Source: Parablautia intestinalis
Lineage (GTDB): Bacteria; Bacillota; Clostridia; Lachnospirales; Lachnospiraceae
Direction: 5' to 3'
Assembly: GCA_003612395.1 (NCBI GenBank)
Contig: RAYQ01000012.1
Span: 99,825 to 163,824 of the forward strand
Length of the DNA: 64,000 bases
Positions within the stretch are counted from its first letter, which is position 1. Each line of letters begins with the position of its first letter. A program made the translations under genes and the position numbers. The notes under the pieces are model-generated. The model was not told the origin of the DNA, searched no databases, and saw nothing but the letters and a program-made list of their open reading frames with translations. Of this stretch, positions 1 to 9,483 are shown piece by piece.

Positions 1-112
1 TTACTGCCGGTTTCTTTACCGGCTCCTTAACCTCAGCTTCCGGTGCTGCTTTTACTTCTTCGGAATCCGCTTTAGCAATTGCCTTTGTCGTTCCTTTTTT
101 TGTTTCAGCCAT
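1..112 (-). CDS. N-terminus of a Lys/Ala/Glu-rich protein (possibly DUF6465), cut by window edge
   Basis: Only the first 37 codons are inside the window. They read MAETKKGTTKAIAKADSEEV and continue with Lys, Ala, Glu and Pro, a low-complexity basic/acidic head. A clear ribosome binding site (AAAGGAG, 8 bases before ATG) and a strong promoter further upstream support the start. Small Lachnospiraceae proteins annotated DUF6465 have such a Lys/Ala-rich head before a short folded domain, so that family is the best guess, but the diagnostic part lies outside the window. Confidence 0.6.
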   Translation of the reverse strand, partial: MAETKKGTTKAIAKADSEEVKAAPEAEVKEPVKKPAV

Positions 113-226
113 GATATAAACTCCTTTCACACAGGAAAAAATCTTTCCTTTCAAACACGCTTTCTCATACCTACAATAAGTAATTGACCAGTGTTGCTCC
201 CCTAAAACACCCTATTTTTCTGAAAC

Positions 227-255
227 AGTGTACCTTATATTTTTCATTTTGTCAA
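227..255 (-). promoter_or_regulatory. Sigma-A-type promoter for the Lys/Ala-rich protein
   Basis: On the minus strand TTGACA (255-250) is followed by a 17-base spacer and TACACT (232-227). This is near the vegetative consensus and lies about 115 bases before the start codon at 112. It is the only strong match in the gap between uppP and that gene. Confidence 0.7.
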
Positions 256-296
256 CTAATTAACATCTTTTTCGCAAAAATGGGCCTTAATACCCT

Positions 297-1160
297 CTAA
301 CGGCCTGCCATACCAAAGTAAAGCAGCACTACAATGCCCAGTATGATACGGTACCATCCAAACACTTTAAAGTCATGTTTTTTGATATAGCCCATCAGGA
401 AACGGATGATGACAACAGAAACAATAAAAGCTGTGGTCATACCGGTAATCAATATCATCAGCTCGTTTCCTGTGAAGGTAAAGCCAAATTTTACGATTTT
501 CAAAAGGCTTGCTCCCAGCATAACCGGGATGGCGAGGAAAAAGGTAAACTCCGCAGCAACCTTTCTTGAAACGCCAATCAGCAGCGCTCCTAAAATTGTG
601 GCTCCCGAGCGTGATGTACCCGGAAAAATGGCGGCAATCAGCTGAAACAGACCAATGATAAATGCGGTCTCATAGGTAATTTCCGATAATGAATGAATTT
701 TTATGGCTGCATTCTTATTCCTGTTTTCTATTATGATAAACCCAATACCAAACAGGATCAAAGCCAGAGCAACGCAGACTCCGTTGTAAAAAAGACTTTC
801 AAAGAACTCATCAAACAAAAGGCCAACCACTGCAGCCGGAAGGCAGGCTACAATAATTTTAAACCACATAACCCAGATGTCCTTCTTACAATAAGAAAGA
901 AATCCCGTTGTCTTTACAGGACGAAAATGCTTTCCTTTTCCATAATTTCCAAAAGGCCAGATTTCATCCCAGAACAATACTACCACTGCCAGAATAGCAC
1001 CCAGCTGAATTACTACCAGGAACATTTCCCAAAATTCAGGGGAAACCTCCAGTTTCACAAACTCATCCAGAAGTATCATATGACCCGTGCTGCTGATGGG
1101 CAGCCATTCCGTAATACCCTCCACTATGCCAAACAGTGCTGCTTTTAAAAATTCAATCAT
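297..1160 (-). CDS. uppP: Undecaprenyl-diphosphatase UppP (BacA)
   Basis: Integral membrane phosphatase that converts undecaprenyl diphosphate to the monophosphate, recycling the lipid carrier for peptidoglycan and other wall polymers. The 287-residue length is typical. The family motifs are present: GIVEGITEWLPISSTGH at residues 11-27 (E14, E18, H27) and PGTSRSGAT at 180-188 (R184). Several hydrophobic segments fill the rest. The start codon overlaps the stop of the upstream patatin gene as ATGA, so the two are probably translated together. UppP overproduction is known to give bacitracin tolerance in other bacteria; nothing here shows it is specialised for that. Confidence 0.97.
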   Translation of the reverse strand: MIEFLKAALFGIVEGITEWLPISSTGHMILLDEFVKLEVSPEFWEMFLVVIQLGAILAVVVLFWDEIWPFGNYGKGKHFRPVKTTGFLSYCKKDIWVMWFKIIVACLPAAVVGLLFDEFFESLFYNGVCVALALILFGIGFIIIENRNKNAAIKIHSLSEITYETAFIIGLFQLIAAIFPGTSRSGATILGALLIGVSRKVAAEFTFFLAIPVMLGASLLKIVKFGFTFTGNELMILITGMTTAFIVSVVIIRFLMGYIKKHDFKVFGWYRIILGIVVLLYFGMAGR

Positions 1161-2011
1161 TTATCATCCTCCAAAAATTTTAGTAAACTTTCATAGCATC
1201 CGGCAGCATCCTGATATCCTTCCTGGTACAGCATCTCAAGCTTTGTCCTGTCCTTCTCAATGCGCCCTACATTACTTTTATGCTTCGGCTGAATCAGAAA
1301 AGTATTTCCTGCCTTTACCTGGCTGTCAATATAATCCAGGGTTTCATTATAGGTATTATGTCTGTTTTTCATGAGTTCGTAAACTTTGGGGTATTTCCTG
1401 TACCAAAGTTTAAAAATAGCTGTGGAGGAAAGCGGCTGCCTGCGGTACCCCGTCTCCTTCGTCATAATCACAATATTCTTTTTATTGCCATCCTTTATAG
1501 ACCTGCGCAGAGGAATCGCATCCGATATCCCTCCATCCAGATAAAGGCCCTGTTTCCATTTAACATTTCTGGATACCAGCGGCAGGGAAGCCGAGGCCCT
1601 TATTGCATCAATATCCTTCTTCATATCTTTAATAGGAATATATTCCGGCCGCCCCGTCTCTATGTTTGTAACTACGCTGTAAAAGTTTCCCTGGTATCCG
1701 TTATAAGTATCATAATCGTAAGGATATAGTTCTTCCGGTATCTTATGATAGCACATTTCCGCCCCGAACAGATCCCCTGTTGTAAACAGACTGTATATAC
1801 CGCAATAATTTTTATCTTCGAGATAATCCACCGTTACATGATACCCTCTGCCCTTTTGTTTTGACAAAAAGCTGCACAGACAGCATGCGCCTGCCGAAAC
1901 ACCGTAGCAGGAACGAAATTCCAGTTCTTTATCCAAAAAGAAATCCAAAACCCCGCAGGTGTATACCCCTTTCATTCCTCCGCCTTCCAGAACCAAACCT
2001 ACCTCATACAT
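1157..2011 (-). CDS. Patatin-like phospholipase (YjjU-like)
   Basis: A 284-residue Ser/Asp-dyad acyl hydrolase of the bacterial patatin family. The oxyanion loop GGGMKG is at residues 10-15, the nucleophile elbow GVSAG at 37-41 (S39) and the catalytic DGG at 159-161. No signal peptide is seen, so it is probably cytoplasmic and acts on membrane lipids. A ribosome binding site (AAGGA) precedes the ATG. It is the first gene of a two-gene unit with uppP (4-base overlap). Substrate is unknown. Confidence 0.92.
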   Translation of the reverse strand: MYEVGLVLEGGGMKGVYTCGVLDFFLDKELEFRSCYGVSAGACCLCSFLSKQKGRGYHVTVDYLEDKNYCGIYSLFTTGDLFGAEMCYHKIPEELYPYDYDTYNGYQGNFYSVVTNIETGRPEYIPIKDMKKDIDAIRASASLPLVSRNVKWKQGLYLDGGISDAIPLRRSIKDGNKKNIVIMTKETGYRRQPLSSTAIFKLWYRKYPKVYELMKNRHNTYNETLDYIDSQVKAGNTFLIQPKHKSNVGRIEKDRTKLEMLYQEGYQDAAGCYESLLKFLEDDK

Positions 2012-2091
2012 CTCTATCCTTATACCCTCCTGTATACTGTCCGCTGTGCCTGTAATACTGCCGCCAATAGAAAGTTTGGAAGTTTACCGGA

Positions 2092-3297
2092 TTACCTGAA
2101 GTAATTCTCGCCTTTAACCAGTTTCCGAAATGCTTCCAAAGAACGTACTACTTTTTCCGTATCAATGCAGAAGGCCATCCTGAAATACCCCGGCACGCCA
2201 AAATCATCGCTTGGAACCAATATTAAATCATATTTTTTTGCCTTTTCGCAGAAAGCAGCCGCATCCTTGTCAGGTGCCTTCGGGAATATATAGAAGGTTC
2301 CGCCCGGCTTTACGCACTCAAAGCCAAGAGAAGTAAGTTCCTTATATAATATGTTCCTATTCGTTTCATATACGGAAAGATCCGATGTCACATCCAGGCA
2401 CTTCGCCACCGCAAGCTGAATGATGGACGGCGGACAGTTATGACCAATTCCGCGGGATATCTGCCCGCACATGTCTGCTATATATTGCGCATCCCTGCAG
2501 GCAGGATTCACTGCCACATACCCAATCCTCTCTCCCGGTATGGACAAAGACTTGGAAAATGAATAACAGGAAATAGAATTCGGATAAAATTTCGTTACAT
2601 AAGGCGCGTCTGTTCCGGAAAATACAATTTCTCTGTAGGGTTCATCGGAAATAAGAAAAATATCGTGTCCGTATTCCTTTTCTTTTGCAGTCATAATCTC
2701 CGCCAGTTTCGTAAGAGTCCCGCAAGTATAGACGGCTCCTGAAGGATTATTGGGCGTATTGAGAAGGACAGCCGCAACTTTTTCTGTGAGCATTTCTTCA
2801 AACGCTTCAAAGTTAATCTGAAAGTCCTTCACATCAGCGGGCACCACCTTCATTACCGCCCCGCTTAAATTAATATAAGCCCTGTACTCTGCAAAATAAG
2901 GCGCAAAAATCAGTACTTCGTCCCCCGGCGCCGTCACGCATCTGAGCGCATGCGCAATAGCTCCCGCCGCTCCTGTTGCCATGAAAATATGCTCCCGGGT
3001 ATAATTCATGTGGAAGCGGTCATTCAGAGAATCCGCTACTTTTTGCCGGACTGCAGGAATACCCAGGCTCTGGCTGTATCCATGCAAATATACAGGATTA
3101 CTGTCGCGCAGCAGCTCCATCATTGTATCCGTAAAGATCTGCGGCGGTGAAACAGACGGGTTTCCCAGACTGTAATCAAATACATTTTCATACCCTATTT
3201 GTTCGCCCCGTGCTGTGGCAAATTCCGAAAGCTGCCGAATGATCGACTTTCTGCCTAACATCTCTTTATATTGCTTTGTGATCATATCAATAATCAT
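2092..3297 (-). CDS. PLP-dependent aminotransferase, class I/II
   Basis: A fold-type I aminotransferase of about 400 residues, the normal length. NTPNNPSGAVY at residues 180-190, D218 in DEPY (pyridine nitrogen contact) and SFSKSLSIPGERIGY with the Schiff-base K249 are all present. The substrate amino acid cannot be read from the sequence. Start choice: AAGGAG lies only one base before the first ATG and 13 bases before a second ATG at codon 5 (3285); neither spacing is ideal, so the true start may be 3285. It lies downstream of manA on the same strand with a 53-base gap. Confidence 0.92.
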   Translation of the reverse strand: MIIDMITKQYKEMLGRKSIIRQLSEFATARGEQIGYENVFDYSLGNPSVSPPQIFTDTMMELLRDSNPVYLHGYSQSLGIPAVRQKVADSLNDRFHMNYTREHIFMATGAAGAIAHALRCVTAPGDEVLIFAPYFAEYRAYINLSGAVMKVVPADVKDFQINFEAFEEMLTEKVAAVLLNTPNNPSGAVYTCGTLTKLAEIMTAKEKEYGHDIFLISDEPYREIVFSGTDAPYVTKFYPNSISCYSFSKSLSIPGERIGYVAVNPACRDAQYIADMCGQISRGIGHNCPPSIIQLAVAKCLDVTSDLSVYETNRNILYKELTSLGFECVKPGGTFYIFPKAPDKDAAAFCEKAKKYDLILVPSDDFGVPGYFRMAFCIDTEKVVRSLEAFRKLVKGENYFR

Positions 3298-3350
3298 GCT
3301 CCTTCCCGGCCCGCAAAATCTACTTCCTTTGTCAGACTACCTTAAAAATT

Positions 3351-4292
3351 TTACTTTATAATAGAGGATACGATAAGCTCCATATCTCCGTCTAAATCCA
3401 CCTTCCCAAATCCGGCCGGCACAATAAAGTGAACGCCCTTTGCTATCTTTTGTCCATTCACACAGCCTTCACCTTCTATGACACTCATAATCAGGAAAGG
3501 ATGGGTCTGCTCAATGGAAACCTCCTTATTTACCTCCAGCTTCCACACAGTATAATAATCACAGCAAATCAGTTCATTCATTACATTAGCAGGAAGATCT
3601 GCCGCCTTTCTTACACTGTCCCGGGGAGAAAGTGCAGGTACCGTGATCACATCTATACTCTGCTCAATATGGAGTTTACGGGGCTTTCCATCGCTTAATC
3701 TGTCGTAATCATATACTCTGTACGTAATGTCACTGTTTTGTTGTGTCTCAAGCAGCATGATGCCGCCCTTAATGGCATGTACTGTTCCCGGATCAATCTG
3801 AATGAAATCTCCTTTTTTAACCGGAATCTCACGGATGAATTCGGACCATTTTCCATGCCTTATCATATCCTCCAGTTCTTGCTGTGTTTTGGCATTATGT
3901 CCGATTATAAGCGCCGCATTTTCCGGACAGTCAAGAATATACCAGCACTCTGTCTTTCCAAGCGAGCCATCTTCATGTTCACCGGCATACTTGTCATCCG
4001 GATGCACCTGAATGCTCAAATTTTCCCGGGCATCAATAATTTTTGTAAGCAGCGGAAACCTGTCCAGTCCGCAATTGCCAAACAGCTCTGGATGTTTCTC
4101 CCAAAGCTCTGACAGTGTCATTCCCTTATAAGTCCCTTCTTTGACCGTGCAGTCTCCGTTGGGATGAGCGCTTATTGCCCAGCATTCCCCTGTGGTTTCA
4201 CCGGGAATATCATAGCCAAATTGCTCTCTGAGCTTACTTCCTCCCCAGATTGTCTCTTTAAAAACGGGATTTAAAAATAATATTGGTTTCAT
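3351..4292 (-). CDS. manA: Mannose-6-phosphate isomerase, type I
   Basis: Zinc-dependent interconversion of mannose-6-phosphate and fructose-6-phosphate. Family blocks seen: KETIWGG near the N-terminus, QVHPDD (metal His) and GKTECWY (metal Glu), then a C-terminal beta-barrel; 313 residues, the usual size for the Firmicutes form. The start used is the seventh codon of the open frame, because GGAGGGTG lies inside the first codons and sits 8 bases before this ATG. It closes the mannan operon: the GH130 enzymes upstream release mannose-1-phosphate, which must pass a phosphomannomutase (not in this window) before reaching ManA. Confidence 0.95.
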   Translation of the reverse strand: MKPILFLNPVFKETIWGGSKLREQFGYDIPGETTGECWAISAHPNGDCTVKEGTYKGMTLSELWEKHPELFGNCGLDRFPLLTKIIDARENLSIQVHPDDKYAGEHEDGSLGKTECWYILDCPENAALIIGHNAKTQQELEDMIRHGKWSEFIREIPVKKGDFIQIDPGTVHAIKGGIMLLETQQNSDITYRVYDYDRLSDGKPRKLHIEQSIDVITVPALSPRDSVRKAADLPANVMNELICCDYYTVWKLEVNKEVSIEQTHPFLIMSVIEGEGCVNGQKIAKGVHFIVPAGFGKVDLDGDMELIVSSIIK

Positions 4293-4340
4293 CTTAATTT
4301 CACCCTCCATACCATTATTTGTTAATACCTTTTATGTCCT

Positions 4341-5471
4341 TTACATGCTGCTGCCTGGCCCGGAAACGATAACAGAAACCAGATAAAACAAAGCCGCCTC
4401 ATTCTCATGCGTCTTAATTATCTCAATCTCTACCGTATGCCTGCCCGCCTCCATATGCCGGGCAATGGTGTCAATATACAGGCAGTCTCCCCAGTCCTCA
4501 TCAAAATTTCCATCCAGAATTACCGCACTTTCTTTTTTTCCGTCCACCACGGCCCTGGCCACCGGAGCAGGCTTGTTTACGGTTTTTCTGTACTGCACGG
4601 CTATTTCTGTGCCATCCACCTCGAATTTTATTTTATTTCCTTCCCGAAAAGCCGTCCATCCTTTTTTAAAAATGTCCGTAATACCATTTTGAGGCGATAA
4701 ATCCGCCAAAAAGCCCTCCGCTTTTGGTCTTGCATTATCATTCTGATACCGGATGGTATTTTCGTAGGCATTTGCCGTAATTGGAGGCGGAAGCAGAGCT
4801 CCTTCAAAGGAGCCTTCCGTTTCTTCCTTCTCCATTTCTTCATACACCTTTTCCAAAAAGGCAGTGACCACCCGGGCCACCAGACGGTGTCCTTCGTCAT
4901 TGGGGTGCAGCCCGTCCGGAGAAATGCTGCTCCCATTAAGGCGCCCTGAGAGTATCTTTGGCCAGATGGCCTTTTTCATGCTCACCATAGGGAGAGCGTA
5001 AGCCCGGGCCACTTTCACATGCTGCTCCTCCGCATTCGTTCCGTCATCATACCTGACATTATTCATCAGCAAAACGGCAGGCCTGCACTTATCCCCATAA
5101 GTTTTCCTGATAAGCCCCTCATAAGTTTCCTCAAAGAATTCCGTATTATCATCATTGACCGCGAACTCAATTAAAATAAAATCAGGACTGTATTTCAGTA
5201 AATGCTCCTCTACCCTGGCGGCTCCAAACTGTGAAGTAGTTCCGCCAATCCCTGCATTGATAAACCCTATTTCTGACTGTGGGAATTTCCTTTTCCACCA
5301 TTTATATACAAGATAAGCATAACACAATTCCGGCAAAGAAGAAAGACTTCCCTGTGTAATAGAGCCGCCTAAAAAACCTGTTACAATCCTTTCTCCCCGC
5401 TTTGCCTTTTTCATGCACTCTATCAGCCTGTGCCAGTTTCCTATGTTAAGCATTCCCTTTACATCCTGCAT
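4341..5471 (-). CDS. SGNH/GDSL esterase with C-terminal beta domain, probable mannan acetylesterase (CE17-like layout)
   Basis: A 376-residue SGNH hydrolase without a signal peptide. Catalytic blocks: GGSITQG with S37, the block-III Asn in FAVNDDN (N107) and DGLHPND with D186 and H189. After residue ~230 comes a beta-rich domain that could be carbohydrate binding. The start is chosen from GAGGAGG six bases upstream. In Roseburia intestinalis an SGNH esterase with an N-terminal catalytic part and a C-terminal binding domain (CE17) deacetylates mannan oligosaccharides inside the cell; the same order of domains and the operon position next to GH130 genes suggest that role. The family assignment is inference. 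Confidence 0.8.
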   Translation of the reverse strand: MQDVKGMLNIGNWHRLIECMKKAKRGERIVTGFLGGSITQGSLSSLPELCYAYLVYKWWKRKFPQSEIGFINAGIGGTTSQFGAARVEEHLLKYSPDFILIEFAVNDDNTEFFEETYEGLIRKTYGDKCRPAVLLMNNVRYDDGTNAEEQHVKVARAYALPMVSMKKAIWPKILSGRLNGSSISPDGLHPNDEGHRLVARVVTAFLEKVYEEMEKEETEGSFEGALLPPPITANAYENTIRYQNDNARPKAEGFLADLSPQNGITDIFKKGWTAFREGNKIKFEVDGTEIAVQYRKTVNKPAPVARAVVDGKKESAVILDGNFDEDWGDCLYIDTIARHMEAGRHTVEIEIIKTHENEAALFYLVSVIVSGPGSSM

Positions 5472-5537
5472 GCAAACCTCCTCTTTCCTCATGCCGTTTT
5501 TCTATAGTAAAAGACCTGCAGCTGCAGGCCCTTTCAC

Positions 5538-6560
5538 TTATCTTTTTCCAATTTCCTTATCTGACTGCGTTACTACGCTGTGTTCTTTAATATAGGCTAC
5601 AATATCCTCAAACTGTGTAAATGCAAGTCCCACATAGCTGTCTGCACAGCCGTAATAAATTGCGATTTTGCCGCTTTCCGGATCATGAATCGTAGCGCAT
5701 GGGAAACATACATTGGGCACAAACCCTCTTTCTTCATACCACTCCTGCGGTGTAATCAGGAAGTTTTCACATCTGTATTTCACAATTGACGGATTTTCCA
5801 AATCTAAGATTGCTCCGCCAATGGAATAAACATAACCGTTACAGGTTCCGCTCACGCCGTGATAGAACAAAAGCCACCCTTCAGAAGTTTCAATAGGAGC
5901 CGCACCTCCGCCAATTTTAAGGGACTCCCACCATTCATTGCCTTTGCCCATCACATGTCTGTGCTTTCCCCAGTAAACCAGATCAGGACTTTCGCTGATA
6001 AAAATATCTCCGAAAGGCGTATGCCCGCTGTCTGAGGGACGGCTGAGCATAACAAAATTGCCGTTTATTTTTCTTGGAAATAAAACTGCATTTCTGTTAA
6101 AGGGCAGAAACGGATTTTCAAGTCTTGTAAAGGTTTTAAAATCGGTTGTCTTTGCCATGCCAATGGCTGCTCCATAAAAGTCCTGACACCAGATAATATA
6201 GTAGGTATCCTCCACCTTCACCAGCCTCGGGTCATAAGCATATACGGGCATGAAAGCCTTTCCATCCTCATCCACGAAAGGAATCTTATTTTCATCAAAC
6301 TCCCATTGGATGGCATCCTTACTTCTTCCCATATAGATATAAGGGATACCGTTGGTCTGTTCACCGCGAAATACACCGATAAATTCATCCCCGTAAGGCA
6401 TTACCGCGCTGTTAAAAATTCTGGCAACGCCTTTAACCGGATTCCTTCCTATAATCGGATTTTCCGTGTATCTCCAAACCGGCGCGTCCTTAAGCCCCTC
6501 CGGCTTTTCCTGCCAGGGCACATTTTTTACTGCCGGTGCAATCATTTTTATTTCACTCAT
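5538..6560 (-). CDS. GH130 beta-1,4-mannooligosaccharide phosphorylase
   Basis: A 340-residue five-bladed propeller enzyme of GH130. The YDPRL motif (D110) matches the position of the proposed general acid, and the family blocks RIFNSAV, FNRNAVLFPRK and GGGAAPI are present. GH130 enzymes cleave beta-mannosides with phosphate, giving alpha-mannose-1-phosphate. The shorter length and sequence style match the subgroup that shortens mannooligosaccharides from the non-reducing end rather than the mannosyl-glucose enzyme. It is cytoplasmic and sits between the second GH130 gene and the SGNH esterase in one operon. The subgroup call is from pattern memory, so chain-length preference is not certain. 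Confidence 0.9.
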   Translation of the reverse strand: MSEIKMIAPAVKNVPWQEKPEGLKDAPVWRYTENPIIGRNPVKGVARIFNSAVMPYGDEFIGVFRGEQTNGIPYIYMGRSKDAIQWEFDENKIPFVDEDGKAFMPVYAYDPRLVKVEDTYYIIWCQDFYGAAIGMAKTTDFKTFTRLENPFLPFNRNAVLFPRKINGNFVMLSRPSDSGHTPFGDIFISESPDLVYWGKHRHVMGKGNEWWESLKIGGGAAPIETSEGWLLFYHGVSGTCNGYVYSIGGAILDLENPSIVKYRCENFLITPQEWYEERGFVPNVCFPCATIHDPESGKIAIYYGCADSYVGLAFTQFEDIVAYIKEHSVVTQSDKEIGKR

Positions 6561-6651
6561 CTAAACCCCATTCCTTTCCGAAACCTGCCGGCTTCAGGCT
6601 GCAGGTATATATCTTGTTTATAAAAAATTCTCTGGCATCCGTAAATGCGAA

Positions 6652-7830
6652 TTAAGCTTCCTTCTTTAGGATCTCCAGATTGTTACGGATAAGCTCACAT
6701 CTCTGCGCCACACATTCCACACTACGAAGGGGATCTTCCGGCGTATGGAATACATAATCAATCAGCTTATCTATGGTAGTTACTGCCACATGCATGCGGG
6801 TATCGCTTGCCGCATAATAGATATAGACATCCCCATTCTCCCTTGCAATTGCACCATTGGTAAATACAACGTTAGATACGTCTCCCACTCTCTCGCCGCC
6901 TCTTGGTCCAATCAAGAGTCCCGAAGGTTCCGCAATCACTTTAGACGGGTCCTCTAAATCCGTGGCAAAAGCATAGATAACATAGCGAAGTCCTGCCGCG
7001 GTATTCCTTACCCCGTGGGCAATGTGAATCCAGCCCTTTTCCGTCTTGATGGGAACTGCACCGGCGCCGTTTTTCGTCTCCGTAATGGTATGATACTTCC
7101 TGAGGCTGGTCATCTTTTCCTCATCAATAACCGCATGGGTAATATCATCGCAAAGACCAAAGCCAATGCCGCCGCCCGAACCGGTTTCAATAAAGTCGTC
7201 CATGGGCCTGGTATAAAAAGCATATTTACCGTTTACAAACTCCGGATGAAGCACCACATTTCTCTGCTGGGGAGAATTCAGCGTAACCAGGTTGGGAAGT
7301 CTCTCCCAGATCTTTAAATCCTTCGTCCGCACAATCCCTGCTGCCGCAACTGCTGCAGAAAGGTCATTCACGGACGTATCTTTACTCTCAGAGCAGAAAA
7401 CGCCGTAAATATAGCCGTCCTCATGTTTGGTAAGACGCATGTCATAGACATTTGTCTCCTCCGGACAGGTATCCGGCAGCAAAATCGGATAATCCCAAAA
7501 TTGAAATCCATCCACTCCGTTATCACTCTCAGCCACCCCAAAGAAGGATTTTCTGTCGTCTCCCTCAATCCTTGCTATCAGGTAGAACTTCCCGTTTAAC
7601 TCAATAGCGCCCGAATTCATAACCGCATTCACGCCAAGCCTTTTCATAAAATACGGATTGGTCTCAGGGTTTAAGTCATACTGCCAGGTGAGGGGAATAT
7701 GCTCCCGTGTAAGTACCGGGTAGATATATTTATCATAAACCCCGTTGTAAAAATCCGGATCCACCTGATTTTTTCTGTTAATCAACGCTTCATATTTCTT
7801 TAATTCCTCATAATATTTTTTGTGTAACAT
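6652..7830 (-). CDS. GH130 4-O-beta-D-mannosyl-D-glucose phosphorylase
   Basis: A 392-residue GH130 enzyme of the mannosyl-glucose phosphorylase type: mannosyl-1,4-glucose plus phosphate gives mannose-1-phosphate and glucose. The N-terminal part ([37 protein letters not shown]) is characteristic of that subgroup and longer than in the neighbour GH130. The acid D130 lies in VYDMRL. The start is the ninth codon of the open frame, preceded by GAGG seven bases away. It follows the epimerase gene, which makes its substrate from mannobiose. A gap of about 170 bases separates the two genes with no gene in it. Confidence 0.93.
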   Translation of the reverse strand: MLHKKYYEELKKYEALINRKNQVDPDFYNGVYDKYIYPVLTREHIPLTWQYDLNPETNPYFMKRLGVNAVMNSGAIELNGKFYLIARIEGDDRKSFFGVAESDNGVDGFQFWDYPILLPDTCPEETNVYDMRLTKHEDGYIYGVFCSESKDTSVNDLSAAVAAAGIVRTKDLKIWERLPNLVTLNSPQQRNVVLHPEFVNGKYAFYTRPMDDFIETGSGGGIGFGLCDDITHAVIDEEKMTSLRKYHTITETKNGAGAVPIKTEKGWIHIAHGVRNTAAGLRYVIYAFATDLEDPSKVIAEPSGLLIGPRGGERVGDVSNVVFTNGAIARENGDVYIYYAASDTRMHVAVTTIDKLIDYVFHTPEDPLRSVECVAQRCELIRNNLEILKKEA

Positions 7831-8001
7831 ACATACCTCATTTCCGTGTTCCATTCCATATTGCTAAGATATCGGATTTCTGTTTTTTTACAAACGAAGG
7901 AACGGATATACACTTAACTACATCAACTGTCTGTTTGCTTTTCTGCCTGCCGGGCCGTTTTTTGAGCACGATGCCGGACAATAACGCAACATGGAAACTA
8001 T

Positions 8002-9165
8002 TTAAATTCGTTTCAGCACTTCGAAGCACATTCTGCCGTTATGGTAAGGGCATTTCCACGGTTCCACAATAGGCCTTCCTTCATAGGGCTTTCCCTGTTC
8101 ATCCACTTCCCAAAACCATTCCGAACCTTCCCGTTTGTCAATTAAATACTCCTTAATAAATTCCCATATGCTTTCCGCTGCCTTCCTATAGTAGGGATTG
8201 TCAGGATTTTTTTGCCATCCATTCAAAAATCCTACCACACCCTCCGCCTGCACCCACCAGATTCTGTGTTCATTGACAACACCTCTTTCACATTCATTTG
8301 CAAGCGAATGTCCGTTGAAAGCCGTCCGGTAAATCTGCTCTGTCAAATCCTTTGTAATTGGCGTCATCTTTTCCTCGTATTTCCTTTCACCTAAAACCTC
8401 CACTCCTTTATCAATCAGCCATGCTGTTTCAATATCATGACCATAGGAATGCAAATCAAGGATAGAATTCATTTCGGTGTCAAAAAATACTTCCTGCCTG
8501 TGCAGTGACGGATTATAAACCTTGTCCGCAAAGGTATCCATAATCCATTCAAGTCTTTCCTTAACCTCAGGCATTTTTGATACCCTGTAAAGCTCCGTGT
8601 ATGCTTCAAATACATGAAGCAGAGTATTCATTGTCTTGTCTGCCATAACCCCGTTTTCGGAAAGCTTGTCATTGTCAATTTCATGAAATTGTCTGTCAAA
8701 GGCTTCCTTATATCCATTCTCATCCGTGCATCGTGTTTCAATAATATGAAACAGCTCCTTTGCCATATCCAGAGCTTCCTCCTTTCCGGAAGCATTATAA
8801 TAAGAAGAAAGCGCATAAATGGAAAATGCCTGATTGTATGTATGTTTTGTCGTATCTTCCGGCTCCCCATTATACCGGATTGACCAGAAAACACCTCCAT
8901 TTTCCCGATCCATGCAATGTGCTTTCATAAAGGCAAATCCGTGCTCCGCCTCCTGCAAAAGACTTTCATCCCGAAGCAGCATATACGCATTAGAAAAAAA
9001 CCATACAATGCGGCTGTTTAAAATGCACCCCTTTACCGCTTTTTTGTCCAGCTTAAGGTCATAATCCATATACCCATAATAACCTCCAAACTCATCATCC
9101 CTTAAAGCCTTCCAAAAAGGAATAATCTTTTTTGTCAAATGGGGCTTTATTTCCTCCGCCAACAT
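8002..9165 (-). CDS. ce: Cellobiose/mannobiose 2-epimerase
   Basis: AGE-superfamily (alpha/alpha)6-barrel epimerase, 387 residues, close in its N-terminal block (LRDDEFGGYYGYMDYDLKLD) to characterised cellobiose 2-epimerases. Residues expected in the active site are present: R52, H243 in SYGHDIE and H375 in PYHNGR. It epimerises the reducing-end sugar at C2. With the GH130 neighbour its physiological reaction is mannobiose to mannosyl-glucose. It is cytoplasmic and the first gene of the operon. The ribosome binding site AAAGGAGGTGG is ideal. A promoter and inverted repeats lie upstream. Confidence 0.94.
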   Translation of the reverse strand: MLAEEIKPHLTKKIIPFWKALRDDEFGGYYGYMDYDLKLDKKAVKGCILNSRIVWFFSNAYMLLRDESLLQEAEHGFAFMKAHCMDRENGGVFWSIRYNGEPEDTTKHTYNQAFSIYALSSYYNASGKEEALDMAKELFHIIETRCTDENGYKEAFDRQFHEIDNDKLSENGVMADKTMNTLLHVFEAYTELYRVSKMPEVKERLEWIMDTFADKVYNPSLHRQEVFFDTEMNSILDLHSYGHDIETAWLIDKGVEVLGERKYEEKMTPITKDLTEQIYRTAFNGHSLANECERGVVNEHRIWWVQAEGVVGFLNGWQKNPDNPYYRKAAESIWEFIKEYLIDKREGSEWFWEVDEQGKPYEGRPIVEPWKCPYHNGRMCFEVLKRI

Positions 9166-9317
9166 TTTGTAACCACCTCCTTTTGCTTAATTATTTTAGC
9201 TTAATTTTAATTCATTTTCAACTTAAATTTACTTATTTCTAAGTTAATTTTTAATCATCGCTTATCTGCCTCCCTTGCTAATATTGAACTTATTATTTTA
9301 CTTGCTTAATGTTTTAA

Positions 9318-9345
9318 ATCATATAAATAATTTGTTATTATTCAA
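9318..9345 (-). promoter_or_regulatory. Promoter of the mannan operon
   Basis: TTGAAT (9345-9340), a 16-base spacer and TATGAT (9323-9318) on the minus strand, about 150 bases before the epimerase start. The -35 overlaps an inverted repeat arm, which suggests control by a DNA-binding protein such as the LacI regulator encoded upstream. Confidence 0.6.
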
Positions 9346-9384
9346 ATATGAGATGTTTATTCATACTCACTTATGAATAATAAC
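9334..9384. promoter_or_regulatory. Two overlapping inverted repeats upstream of the mannan operon
   Basis: Arms GTTATTATTCA (9334-9344) and TGAATAATAAC (9374-9384) are perfect inverse complements. A second pair TTATTCATA (9357-9365) and TATGAATAA (9372-9380) with a 6-base centre shares the right arm. They overlap and flank the -35 of the operon promoter. This 9166-9612 gap (447 bases) otherwise holds AT-rich sequence and the toxin remnant. Role as an operator is inferred; the sites lack the central CG of classic LacI operators. Confidence 0.5.
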
Positions 9385-9483
9385 CAATCACTATTTATTA
9401 TTATGGGGTTTTCTTTGATTGACTTGTTTGTCGGTTTATTAAAGATTTGATAAGATATTATTTAACACATGAAAAAGATGCGC

